A stretch of 64,000 nucleotides of DNA from Lepidostoma basale (lineage: Eukaryota > Arthropoda > Insecta > Trichoptera > Lepidostomatidae), in assembly GCA_022606425.2 (NCBI GenBank), contig JAHDVF020000727.1, positions 1 through 64,000 on the forward strand. Direction: 5' to 3'. Position 1 is the first letter of the stretch, and the number at the start of each line of letters is the position of its first letter. Shown one piece after another: positions 53,920 to 64,000 of the stretch. The notes beneath the pieces were generated by a model. That model saw only the letters and a program-made list of their open reading frames with translations. It was not told where the DNA came from and did not search any database. The position numbers and the translations under genes were made by a program.

Positions 53920-54910
53920 TTATTCTATCATATATCGTTTATTTCTTTTAAAAAAATTTATTGTTGATAATTGGCAAATGATTATCCATTTTGACTGATT
54001 GCATTGCAAACTAGCTGATTTCGCGTTTAGCTCGCTGAACAAAAACGCCCAAAAGGGGAGAGAGAGCGCGCAGTGACATTAAAAAAATACGCTTCGTTCA
54101 GAGTTCCGTCGATTGGCGGTCTGTTAATTGCTCTATTGTGTAAAGGTGTCAATTTGTTACACAAGTCCACAGTCCTCCCCTTGTCTCTCCTAATGGACGA
54201 TGGACGGTTGGCGAAATGTGTTCGAAAAAATGAACGCCAATTCGTCGGCAAATTAAAATTGCAAACGTATATCATGAAAGATACGCGAATTAATTGATGA
54301 AATGTCCTTTGTTCTCAGAATAACTTTTTCTATTAATTATATTCCCAGTGACTGAAAACATTTTTACTCACAATTTAATCCAATTTTAAAATCTTTTGTT
54401 TTATTATTTTTTCCATTATCATGCGTTTTAGTGAAACCTAATAAAATATTAATCTTAAAGAATACAAACAAAAAATATAGCAAGTTTAAGTTGAAGATAA
54501 AACGATTAAATCTGTTGAAGAAATTAGAAATTCAAAAATTACACACAAGGAGGATAAGATCTCTCCAAAACGTATCAGTAAAGAGTGGTAAAAATTATTC
54601 AAATGGTGGTAAAGAGTGATAAAAATTACTCTAATATTTCAATTCAACTTTTAATTTTTTTTGGATAATGCCATGTTTGTCCAAATATAACTAATAAAAA
54701 ATGTTTGTTAATGAAAAATGATAGCGAAAGTAAGTTATTTGATTCCTTGTATTTCATATATATTAAGATTATAGAATACCCTTTTAAATATGTAGTCATA
54801 TTTTATTTGTATTATGTCATAAAAAATTACATTATTTTATAATTAACAGGTAAAGCTTAAACGTATTTACTGTTTCTTTAACAATGATGTACAGCTCAAC
54901 ATAAAATACA
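53920..54910. other. Unassigned; GC-richer block and an exon-like segment
   Basis: 54030-54280 is less AT-rich with short overlapping frames. 54431-54620 is a lysine/arginine-rich open frame (KFKLKIKRLNLLKKLEIQKL) directly after a pyrimidine-rich stretch ending gttttag, like a splice acceptor. I cannot assign a family. Confidence 0.35.
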
Positions 54911-54912
54911 TA

Positions 54913-55095
54913 ATTTGAATGAAAGCGTCGGTTTTCTAGAAGTTTTATTGTATTTTAAAAGACTGACATGTTTCGCCTAACAAAGACATTATCGAATGTC
55001 TGATATTTCATAATGCCTTTGTAAGGCGAAACATAAATTCCTATAACATATAATATAATAACACTTCTAGAAAACAGACGATTGCATTCGTAAAT
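54913..55095. repeat. Family E palindromic repeat, well preserved
   Basis: Left ggttttctagaagttttat, right acttctagaaaacagacgat. The minus-strand left arm has CGATAA, T, GTCTTTGTTAGGC-type stem, GAAACATGTC. The right arm has a good GCCTTtgtAAGGC stem and GAAAC but lost the ATGTC box. The flank aatatggagttttacat follows at 55117. Confidence 0.7.
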
Positions 55096-55099
55096 TTAT

Positions 55100-55735
55100 T
55101 ATGCATTTTTTATATAATATGGAGTTTTACATATTCGTTTAAGAAATGAATTTATATTTCATGGAAATGACGTGGCTTTTCGATTATGCCTTAGCAAATC
55201 AAAAAATATATTTTCCAACGAAATATAATATCAAACAGAGGTTTTTATTTGTATTTAATATATTGAAACATTATTGCACGTATATCATATAAAGGGATTG
55301 GAATGTGACTCCATCCATCATAAAATAACAAAATATAACTGTGTGCGTGTGAGTATATAAAAAATGAATATTTTACAAAATGCAGTAAAATGCATTTCAG
55401 CTTGTACAGCAATAAAAAAAAAACACGGTTCTCGGGTTCGTATTTTGCATATGGCATAGCCGGCTGCGTGAATTATTAAAAAGGCAAATTTATGAAGATA
55501 GATATGTTGTGGCTAATAAACGGCTTCCTAATGCAATTCTGCTATATCTCGCGATATTTCCACATCGCAGAACCTCCTATCTCCCGTTCATCTCGCTCGT
55601 AGCGCATCTGCATAATGCCACAAAGGCCATTCACTTCGAAACAATGAACGCTGTAACAAAACTGTTTAATGTTGGTGTTTTTTTTATAATAGTTAACGAG
55701 TAATTGATAGACATATTCCGACTCCTGTTTAAGGT
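55100..55735. other. Unassigned
   Basis: 55505-55680 is less AT-rich and carries a 64-codon frame with no recognised family. Confidence 0.35.
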
Positions 55736-55739
55736 ATTA

Positions 55740-55835
55740 TTTAAATATACTCGTATGTTTTCTGAAAGTTTGATTATCTTTTATTGGTCGTTTTGCGCCT
55801 AACTAAGGCATTATCAAATATAAATCTGAGAAACA
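55740..55835 (-). repeat. Family E left-arm fragment
   Basis: The minus strand has TTGATAA (55811-55817), T, GCCTTAG..AGGC, then GCAAAAC where GAAAC is expected. Only one arm. Confidence 0.5.
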
Positions 55836-55854
55836 TATTTAAAATTTCTTTTTC

Positions 55855-56150
55855 TTCTTCCTTATTGTAGAGCTATGTGGTCTGTTCTCCAGAGAGTTGT
55901 TCTTCCTGTGAGGTAGATTCCCAGCTGTCCTTCCATCTTTTAGGAGGTCTTCCACGAGGACGAGTCCCATGAGGTTGATTATGCAATGCAATATAGGGGT
56001 GTCTGGTGGAGTCCATTCATTGAAGATGACCGTACCAGTCCCTTTTTCGCTGTCTGCTCCATCTTATAATATCCTTAACCTCACATATCTCTCTTATTCT
56101 GGTGTTCCTCACGCGATCCCTCAGTGTCTTGCCTGCTATTTTATATTTAT
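55855..56150 (-). mobile_element. LINE H-clade fragment
   Basis: The minus strand gives GKTLRDRVRNTRIREICEVK, DIIRWSRQRKRDWYGHL, then PRGRPPKRWKDSWESTSQEE and a GAAGAAGAA tail at 55855. Same motif order as LINE H at 3209-3715, with a stop and small shifts. Confidence 0.8.
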
Positions 56151-56223
56151 ATTTAAAATTTATAGATACAAAATAATAAAACACTTATTATTTAACCACG
56201 GTATTGTTGTTATAATTGATGTC

Positions 56224-56260
56224 AACTAGTTTCGCTTGGACCCATGCTTCATCAGGGTAA
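56224..56260 (-). ncRNA. Hammerhead-like ribozyme motif, family d copy 2 left
   Basis: Minus strand: CTGATGA (56249-56255), A, GCatgggtccaaGC stem II weakened by one change, GAAA (56230-56233), ACTAGT and T at the cleavage position, then gacatc. Confidence 0.45.
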
Positions 56261-56284
56261 TAACTTATTATAATTACTTATTAT

Positions 56285-56328
56285 ACTGCCCTGATGAAGC
56301 TTGGATCCAAGCGAAACTAGTTGGCATC
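56285..56328 (+). ncRNA. Hammerhead-like ribozyme motif, family d copy 2 right (best core)
   Basis: Stem I TGCC (56287-56290) pairs fully with GGCA (56323-56326). CTGATGA at 56291-56297, one extra A, stem II GCTTGGATCCAAGC (self-complementary), GAAA at 56313-56316, ACTAGT at 56316-56321, cleavage base T at 56322. This has the most complete stem I of the copies seen here. GUU is an allowed but slower cleavage triplet than GUC. Confidence 0.55.
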
Positions 56329-56359
56329 AGTTATAATAATCATACCGTGGTAAAATACA

Positions 56360-58030
56360 CAGTATTTTTTTAATTTTATAAATATATGTTTAAAATGTCT
56401 AACCACAACGTGAGTGCTTCATATGAAAATTTAAAATATAGTTATACTATTATGAGAAGTGCGACATGCAGATAGATGAGTGCAATGGAATATTAACTTA
56501 ATTATTGCAATTGCATATATTCCGTCATATTCGTATAAAAGTAATCATGAATTCATTATAAATAAACATGATTAATTCATGAAAATTATGCTTTATAAAT
56601 CATCAAATGTATTAATATTATTTTGGTGGTTTGTTTTATTATAATAAAATAATTTATTTCGGATGGTAACTCGAAAAAGAAGACGAATCGCTTTTTAAAA
56701 GTACCTTTATATTTGTTAAGTGTTTTAAAAAGTAATAAGTAACGATACTTCAATATAAAGCAATGCAAAGCAAGATAAATATAGTACAATAATAATAGAA
56801 TTTTCTTTAAAAAAATGTCGTGTATGAAATTTGGCCATATGGTAGATAATTACATTGCTCAAGAAAATAAACTCTTCGGTTAACATACAAATTTGAATAT
56901 GTATTAGTCTATCACGCAAAAGCGGTATGCGAGAGGTATAAAAAAGTACGAACACTCTCTCATGGACGTTAAAAATGCGTCCCCTTTTTGCCAAGTCATG
57001 TGAATTTTAACAAGTGCATGATGAATGGCATTCTTCGCATATTTTATAAATTAAGACGCCGTTTCTTAAGGAATTCACCATTGGCGTACAATATTCATTA
57101 GTAAGCATTAAACCTTAGGTTTATACGCATTCAGTTTTCAGCGTTTTTAAAATTTAACAGTTTAATGTATGTTTATAAATAATTATTAACATGTTTACGA
57201 TATTTACACCCCTCCAAGTGAATAGAATGATAATAATGAAATGATTATGAATTGACACAAACACATACTTTTAAAATAACATTTTATTAAAAATATATTT
57301 TTTAATTAAATGTTAACGAATATTAAGTTAAGAAAGCGAAATGAAAAATACATGGAAGAAGTAAAAGCAAAAACGGTTCGAAATTGGTATATTAGCGTTC
57401 TATTAAATATATAAAATTAACTCAAAAGTAAAAAAAAATGTGCAATTCATAAAAATCAGACGATTGTGGAAACGTTTCTAAATTATATTTTTTTTAATTT
57501 TGTCATTTGAGTACATTTTATGTAAAACGTTTTCACGCATTCTGCAATAAATAATTCTTAATCAAACAAATATGCCCGCCGTACCTTAAAGGATTTTTAA
57601 ACACTCCCTACAAAGTAATAATATTAAGCCAGAGCGCCGAGAGAAACCCAAGTTTGCAAAGAAACGCGGTAAAAATCCCAATTATCAAATGTGATAACAG
57701 GAAAACAAATAAACAAATCCCAAGTTACCGGTTGTACGTTTTGTAAGAACGGTTTATTACTAGCTTTATGGCGGAACAATTTGAAATTCAAATGGCTTGG
57801 CAATTAGTGTTCTTTATTGTTCGCTCGCGGTACCCTCCCGGCCTGCGCTCTGCGCCCTGAGTCCTATGCGGCTCCTGAGAAGAGCCCTGGAAAGCTGCTT
57901 GATAGAAATCGAAGGACATTATCATATAAACTATTCGTTTGCATCCCGTATTCAACTGCAAAATCGCATTTGTATATTTCAATAAACCATCGAAAGCATT
58001 CGATTGAAATTATATTTCGAAACACAAAAC
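56360..58030. other. AT-rich, unassigned
   Basis: A short GC-richer patch at 57800-57910 has overlapping frames on both strands with no recognised family. Confidence 0.4.
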
Positions 58031-58032
58031 AA

Positions 58033-58690
58033 TAATCTTTTTCACCATTACCATCATAAGCCTGTATCCGTCTACTCCTGTATGTAGACATCTTCCATAC
58101 GCTTCCATGTCTGTCAATCCTCGGTAACTCGTATGCGTGTCGTACCGGCGCGGTCTCTTTAATTTCGTCTCTCCATTGAAATTGGAAACGTCCTGGGTTT
58201 CGCGTCACAATTCTATTTGCCATTTTATAGCTGCCACTCTTCAGATGATGTCTGACACTCCTGTTTTAGATCTCATAGAGACGTTTCTCGCCCTGTCCTC
58301 TATACTGATCTCCAACAATGCTCTTTCCATAACTCTTTGAACAATTCTCAATTTATGAGCGCTTTTCTGAGACAATTTTATCGTTTCAAATCCATAAATT
58401 AACATCGATAGGAAGCAGCAGTCAAACACCTTCCATTTGAGGTTTAAGGGGGTTTGTGGATTTTCAATAAACAGTACATTTTCGGCGTACAACGCAGCCC
58501 AAACCAACAAATTCTTCGTTTGATTTCCACAGTTCGATTTTCTCTATTCGTACTAACTATTTTGTGGCCAAATATACCAAAATACATATATACATATGAA
58601 TTGACCATTTCGATTATGGTGTTGCCCATTGTTATCTATACCGGAGTCTACTCCGACTCTATGCCATGATTTTTGTTTTACACATAATCA
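58033..58690 (-). mobile_element. LINE K copy, minus strand, longest
   Basis: Across two frameshifts: GNTIIEMVNSYVYMYFGIFG, EIKRRICWFGL-like, LLSMLIYGFETIKLSQKSAH-type, KLRIVQRVMERALLEISIED RARNVSMRSKTGVSDII, then QIGIVTRNPGRFQFQWRDEI and a final WKMSTYRSRRIQA part. This is the whole region downstream of the LINE palm (YLG, YG.ET, MERA.L.IS, AGHVARR). The RT palm itself is absent. Confidence 0.85.
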
Positions 58691-58694
58691 TGCA

Positions 58695-60762
58695 CAGCCC
58701 TAAGTTAGAGGATCACCCTATCAGACTCTTCTTCTTATTGGATATATCTCTATAGTTAGCCAGTCATAATTAATAGCTACTCAAAAAGGAGATCAACCCC
58801 TTAAAATTACCAAAAATCAGTGTTACCTACTCGTATTTAAATAATCCTTAAAATTAATTAGATTTTCATAAATAGTTTTAATTCGATTGTAAGCAGGAAT
58901 GTATTATGAACGAGCGCATTAACTCGACATTTATACTTCTCTATCCCCGGCGCTATAATTACTGGAAGCCGGATTCCCGTTTATAATTCCGAGCACAAGA
59001 AATGAAGAACTCATAATGTGATTGCAAGTGCGCTCCCCGTAACTCTTCGTAGTGACTTACCCGAGCACACAATGGAAGAGAAAAATTTCATTTCGAATCA
59101 CTTTTTGTCGCAAATTGGATATTGTGAGACGGGGGAACTTTCGAATGAAGAAAGCAGGAAGAATAAAATTTAGTTAATGTTTGTTTTTATCTGCAATCTT
59201 CGCTTAAGAGATTTCAGAATTTTGCGATTTTATACACAGGACGCAAATAAGGAAATGTTTCCTGGCTTTATCTGGATTATTTTCACCTCCGCAAAACCAT
59301 TTACACCCGATACCTGCCGACTTTTACATTAAATGAATTAGAAAAGTTTGCTCCTTGCCCTTTTAATTGAAAATTTGAACCTATTTTAGCAATATTATTG
59401 TACCCGTAGGAGCCTAAGGCTATTTTTGAACTCGCGGTGCCGAGACGAAAAGAAAAATCAGAGTATACCAGTTTTGAAGTTCATTTGTTTTATAAACAGA
59501 ATTGATCAATTATTAAGTGTCATATAAAAAAGATTGTATTGTTTTAACTAAAAATCCTGATGAAAATACGGTAAATCGTACCGAATTTATAAAAAAAACA
59601 AGATTATACGGGTATATCTGGTAACGTTAACTTTGTTTATATCAACAGATTTTTGATCTAAGATCACTTGTATCGATTCATTGTTTCTTGAACAATGACT
59701 TATTCATTCGTATTAATTAACTACTCGTAATATCAATAAAAGTGGCGCTGATAATATCGGTCACTTGAATCTATATTGTGTTATTTAAAAACATTTAAAA
59801 TTATTACATATAAAAAAATCAAATAACCGTTTGGATAATAATAAAAATAAAAATAAAATCGTTTTGTTTGAAAATATACATTTTATTATCTATTATATAT
59901 TTTAAAATGTACACTTAACTGTTTAAGACGTTTTGTGACAAACAAATATTAGAAAATTTATATTTCGTAATCAGAAGAAAACCTTAACTAGCACGTACTT
60001 AAAAAAATTACGCGGTAAGATATTCAGAAATATATAGGAAATCTCTCAAAAAATGCTCACCGATACATCATATCGACACGAACTCCTAAGTTTTGGTTTC
60101 TTCTGTACTATATCTTGCAATATCATACATTCCACCTATCATTTATCGCATTTGTTATTTTTACGAATCACTTAGAATTCTTCGTGCAAATATATCGCAT
60201 AAACAACAATGGCTGTTTTATTGCACATTGAACAGAAATAAGTCGCTGGTTTGCCAAATGAATTTAAAATAAATATTTCTACAAAAATGGGGGGAAATGT
60301 GTAAGAGATCGAATGCTCGGTCGAGGATTGAGTATCGTGAGGTAAGAAAACGTATCACGGACCACAAATTCAATTCTGTATTGCATTGGATTTTCTGTCA
60401 GAAAACGTGATTTGTGTTATTATTGATCATCGATTCGAAAAATGATTCACAGTTTTCTCTCATGAGGACATAAAAATATTTTATTTCATGCGACACAATT
60501 TTTCAAAGAATTTGAGATTACATGACACAGTATATGCTTTTAAATGACATATGCAAATAAAATTTTTTTAATGACAAATTGAATGGTTTCGCCGTGGCAA
60601 AATCGATGTTTTGAACATTTTATTATAGAAAAATATGTGAACCGTTTATACGGAAAAATAAATCATTATTTAAATGAATTTTAAAATGTCAATTTTCCAA
60701 TTTAAATAAACAATTGTTGAAAGAACTAAATAAACCTTAAATAAAGAAAAAAGTAAACTAAT
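58695..60762. other. AT-rich, unassigned
   Basis: 58900-59460 is somewhat less AT-rich and unique in the window. No gene recognised. Confidence 0.4.
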
Positions 60763-60764
60763 AA

Positions 60765-60920
60765 ATCAGCACGCCACCTCACCGATGGGGTAGGCAGAAA
60801 TAATGGATCGTCATACTGTTCTTTCCTGACATAGTCCTCTCGTATACTAAACATTTATACATCGTGTCATGCACGGAAGTCTATTTCTCCGACTTCTCAC
60901 TTGGCTAACTTTAAAAAAAA
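60765..60920 (-). mobile_element. LINE A 3'-end fragment
   Basis: cacgccacctcaccgatggg gtaggcagaaataatggatc and the downstream complement of the terminal region to acttctcacttggcta. The (aact)n tail is eroded. Confidence 0.7.
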
Positions 60921-60924
60921 AAAT

Positions 60925-61630
60925 GTAATGCCTTGTTTATCTTTGTCTTGTTAAAAACCCAAAAAAAACAATTACTTGAATTTTAGATAAAACATTAAAA
61001 CAAATATTCATTTTTAAGCTTACGGAAGAGTTGATACCGTACTATTGTATATAAGACTATTCCAACTAAATATGCTGTCTCATTTTAAATCTAATATAAA
61101 GATATATGTTATTATACTGTATATGTACATTCAGACGAGTACCTACACACTACGAGTACATGCTGGACATGCTGTCACGTTTCCCCTTTGCGTTTAGGGA
61201 TTCGAATACGCTATTTTCGCGAAACCAATAAAATCCTAATTTACAAATTTATCAAGCTGTATGAGTTACAGTCATCAATTCCACAAATGTATAAATTGAG
61301 ATTAATTGAAATGTAATCATCCATTAGCATTTCACATAGGTAAAATAAGGCGAAACTTATCATAAGCACATACATGCTTCTCTAATAATATTTTTTAGGA
61401 ATTCGGCAACCACCTCAATAATAAAAAACATTCGTTTAATAAAGATATTGGCCTTGAAAATTTACGCGACAGTAATGGAATCAATACATTAAATAACTTG
61501 GAAAATTTAGGGGTAAAAATAAATTGAACATTACAAAAAAAAACTTAGCTTCAAGTTTAATCATTATTTTTTTTCCTTCTATCATACAATTCTAATTTAA
61601 TCTTAATTATCATTACATCCAGTATATGTG
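60925..61630. other. AT-rich, unassigned
   Basis: Nothing assigned. Confidence 0.4.
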
Positions 61631-61639
61631 CAACTCAGT

Positions 61640-62085
61640 ATTGATTCTTGAAATGCCGATTTCTGGCATTGGCCTAGTTTTTGGATATCCAAATTATCTA
61701 TGACTCTCTCAGCTTTTTCTACATGGTTACAATCCTGTGAATTGGTCTACAACAAACCTCACTCATTTTATCATCTCGGACCTATCTCCAGCCAGTATTT
61801 TTATATCTGTTAGCTGCTACAGCGCATATCTCTTATTACTAGGTCCATATAGACGTCTCATGGGCGGCCTCTACAATTTCTGCACTTAACCATTCCCTCT
61901 GCGATAGTAATAATCAGGCGCAGATGTCTGACGTTATGGCCTATCCAGTTTGGTAGTTACTCGCAATCGTTTTAAGAATTTGACTCGTTTCTTCCTTCAC
62001 AATACATCGCTGTTTTGGATGTCTTCCACCCAATGGATCACCATCATGTGTCAGTACCACCACATTTCGAAAGCATCTTTCATTT
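61640..62085 (-). mobile_element. LINE F-like fragment, degenerate
   Basis: The minus strand gives PNWIGHNVRHLRLIITIAEG MVKCRNCRGRP and YMDLVIRDMRCSS: GH..RH, EG.V..NCRGRP and D..CSS boxes of the F-type LINE C-terminus, with stops. The upstream portion is too decayed to read. Confidence 0.6.
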
Positions 62086-62099
62086 TGCTTTATAAATAT

Positions 62100-62510
62100 A
62101 TATTTTTTTTATTTATATTTTCCTTTTTTATACACTTTGTATATACAATACTTATTATAAAAAAATAAAATTATATAGACATGTTTCGGACAAACAGTCC
62201 TTCTTCAGTAAAGATAAATTTTTACAAATATTATAAAATTGTTGATGTTTACATGATCTGACAGATGTTACAAAGATTTATTTTGGAACGTTTATGCTTT
62301 TGTTATAACAAATATTATGATTCAATTTAAATTTTAAAATAAAATTTTAAGTTCTTATTGGGGTTCAGGTAATTACTTACAACAAAGGAAATAAATTAAA
62401 GATTCTACTTTTTTATAATAAGTGTTGTATATACAAAGTGTATAAAAAAGAAATATATAAATAAACCATCATAACAACACAAAGTATGGCCTATATAATA
62501 AGAAAATATA
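62100..62510. repeat. Palindromic repeat with one hammerhead-like core (family f, copy 2)
   Basis: The left arm ttatattttccttttttata cactttgtatatacaat and the right arm gttgtatatacaaagtgtat aaaaaag are inverted, separated by ~230 bp. The core lies at the inner end of the left arm only. The right arm end catcataacaacacaaagta tgg matches 16560-16582. Confidence 0.65.
62168..62215 (-). ncRNA. Hammerhead-like ribozyme motif, family f copy 2
   Basis: Minus strand: CTGAAGA (62202-62208), one A, stem II GGAC-tgttt-GTCC (perfect), GAAA (62184-62187), self-complementary ACATGT, C (position 62178), then TATAT. Stem I pairs at three of four positions. All catalytic boxes are intact. Confidence 0.52.
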
Positions 62511-62519
62511 TGTTTCCGA

Positions 62520-63052
62520 TGCATTTGTAGAGGCAGAAGTACGTAACAATTTAAAACGAACATAAAATAGTTTTGATCAAAAGATCAGTCAGAAAAGACT
62601 TCATTTTGTTATGAGATTCTCGTATTTTGACAGTATGTTACGATGCGCACTTTCTTATAAGTAATAGTTAACGTATATAATACAGTTTTCACTTACTAGC
62701 AGTCTCTGGCAGGTATTTATTAACAAGTGTTCCAGCTGACTCCGCAGTAGCGGACGGGCACTTTATCACGCGACCCCAACCGTGGCATTACCAAAATCAC
62801 GAATAGCGGGTAAGTACTATTATATACGTGTATATCACACATGTACCTTACACGTGGAAGCTTAATTTAATTAATTAATAATTTTGAATAACTAAAATTT
62901 TACTGACGTCTCCAAAAATGTTATATCCTAGACCGCCTTCTTCACACGTAAACACCGTGTCATGCACTCGTCAATTGTATTAATTCCTATAGAGACATTT
63001 TACAATTTGAATAATTTGATCGTATCGTATTTTCATTACCCTTTTCCCCCTG
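62520..63052. other. Unassigned
   Basis: 62700-62830 is somewhat GC-richer (cgcgaccccaaccgtggcat). No gene recognised. Confidence 0.4.
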
Positions 63053-63055
63053 TTA

Positions 63056-63650
63056 ACTAACTAACTAACTAACTAAATAACCATCACGCCGTCTCCCCGA
63101 AGTGGTAGGCAGAAAGAATGGACTGCCACACTTTTCTTTCCTGACATATTTCTCTCGCTTCCTCAACATTCATACATCGTGTCATGCACGCGCGTCGATT
63201 TCCCTGACTCCTCACATGGCCGACATTCAATATTTGATTTATTTGATCGTGCACCGTTTTCTTCGATCTTCCTCTTTTTCTGGTTCCATTTACATCATTA
63301 ACATATAATTTTTTACCATTCTTTCTTCATTCATTCTTTCCATATGTCCAAACCATCTTAATGATCCTTTCATTATTTTGCTCATGACACCATCATTCGC
63401 ATCGCATTCACTTCTTATATTTTCTTTCGACACTCTATTATACACAGAGTATCCACACATTCGTCTAAGAGATCTCATTTCTACTGCATTTATTCTACGT
63501 TTATCCTTCTTTTGCTAGTTCCATGCTTCGCTTCCATACATAAGGGTCGGTAGAAGAACACCATTGTGCAATTCAATTCTAGCTTTTTTGGATAGGTTTT
63601 TGTTTGCGATGACAACTTTAAGCGCCAATTCACTTTGTTGCCTGCCCCAA
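63056..63650 (-). mobile_element. LINE A copy, minus strand, young
   Basis: An (aact)n tail, ccatcacgccgtctccccga agtggtaggc, then an almost complete complement of the 600-bp C-terminal region: SLRWFGHMERMNEERMVK, RSLRRMCGYSVYNRVS, AWNWQKKDE-like, GSEAW and the KVVIANKNLSK part. It ends at gcctgccccaacc. Small indels break the frame. Confidence 0.9.
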
Positions 63651-63747
63651 CCAAGGAATTTTCAAAAGCCAACAAAAATGTGATGTCATATTTTCCTAAA
63701 AGTTGTTTAAAATAATTAAATCTCAAATTACGTATGTTGGGTGCGTG

Positions 63748-63918
63748 ATTTGAATGTCGGTCACGTGAGAAGTGGGAGAAATCGACGCGCGTGCATGACA
63801 CGATGTATGAAGGTTGAGGAAGCGAGAGAAATATGTTAGGAAAGAAAAGTGTGGCAGTCCAGTTTCTGCCTACCCCTTCGGGGAGACGGCGTGATCGTTA
63901 GTTAGTTAGTTAGTTATT
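63748..63918 (+). mobile_element. LINE A 3'-end fragment, plus strand
   Basis: gaatgtcggtcacgtgagaa gtgggagaaatcgacgcgcg to cttcggggagacggcgtgat cgttagttagttagttag. It lies ~100 bp from the preceding minus-strand copy in inverted orientation. Confidence 0.85.
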
Positions 63919-64000
63919 TAAAAACCTATAACATGTATTTTGATATGCTTTGTAAATAAATGCATATTTTCTGAATCATAAATAATACTCATTAATATAC

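Larger units (their letters stand above)
56165..56355. repeat. Palindromic repeat with two opposed hammerhead-like cores (family d, copy 2)
   Basis: Arms run from taaccacggtattgttgtta to its near complement taataatcataccgtggtaa, ~80 bp each, with a short AT spacer. Both arms carry CTGATGA and GAAAC. It lies directly next to the LINE H-clade fragment. Confidence 0.78.

Noticed and set aside
15181..63925. (TTAG)n or (CTAA)n runs as telomeric repeats
   Set aside because: The insect telomere unit is TTAGG. Here the unit is four bases, the runs are short and always attached to the LINE A or SINE B end.
1..64000. CRISPR arrays, operons, bacterial-type promoters or ribosome binding sites
   Set aside because: The mobile elements, base composition and lack of dense coding show this is eukaryotic DNA. 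No regularly spaced repeats are present.

Overview
This window looks like non-coding, repeat-dominated DNA from an insect, most likely a moth or butterfly. The sequence is strongly AT-rich with short GC-richer blocks. I found no complete host protein-coding gene. Every open frame longer than about 60 codons that I can interpret is a broken piece of a transposable element. The lepidopteran assignment is inference, based on the mixture of mariner, piggyBac, a LINE with a (TTAG)n tail and tRNA-derived SINEs.

The clearest elements are: (1) a mariner-type element with perfect 31-bp terminal inverted repeats (TIRs) at a TA site (30002-30853); (2) a piggyBac-type element with perfect 14-bp ends and TTAA duplications (2746-5068); (3) about fifteen fragments of one LINE, called LINE A here, which has almost no 3' UTR and a (TTAG)n tail (RTE-like); (4) several other LINE families seen only as reverse-transcriptase C-terminal pieces, called families F, H, I, J and K, several ending in (GAA)n; (5) a tRNA-derived SINE (SINE C) with intact pol III boxes in some copies; (6) a second short element (SINE B) that ends in the same ~65 bp as LINE A; (7) family D, a retro-element with a TGATT-type tail; and (8) DNA-type MITEs, including one with perfect 29-bp TIRs (25345-25587).

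The most unusual content is a large group of short palindromic repeats scattered from 885 to 62510. Their arms or hinges carry hammerhead-ribozyme-like cores. The pattern is CTGANGA, one extra base, a strong short hairpin, GAAA, then a tiny self-complementary box such as ACATGT, ACTAGT, ACGT or ACAGCTGT, then the expected cleavage base. At least seven sequence families that otherwise look unrelated share this layout. Three palindromes are flanked by 11-13 bp direct repeats, which fits retro-insertion, and a fourth has a less certain 13-bp pair. Penelope-like elements are known to carry minimal hammerheads of this kind, so these are probably Penelope-related non-autonomous copies. No Penelope protein is visible here, so that link is inference.

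Layout: 0-6.3 kb holds palindromes and a nested complex (family M element, then piggyBac, then LINE H and a palindrome). 6-17 kb holds LINE fragments. 17-22 kb holds palindromes and family E repeats. 22-27 kb is mostly empty apart from two MITEs. 27-36 kb holds SINEs, mariner, a promoter-like block and nested insertions. 36-40 kb holds LINE fragments. 40-44 kb is mostly unannotated. 44-57 kb holds palindromes, SINEs and LINEs. 58-64 kb holds LINE fragments and one more palindrome. The window may be intergenic or lie in a long intron; the sequence does not decide.
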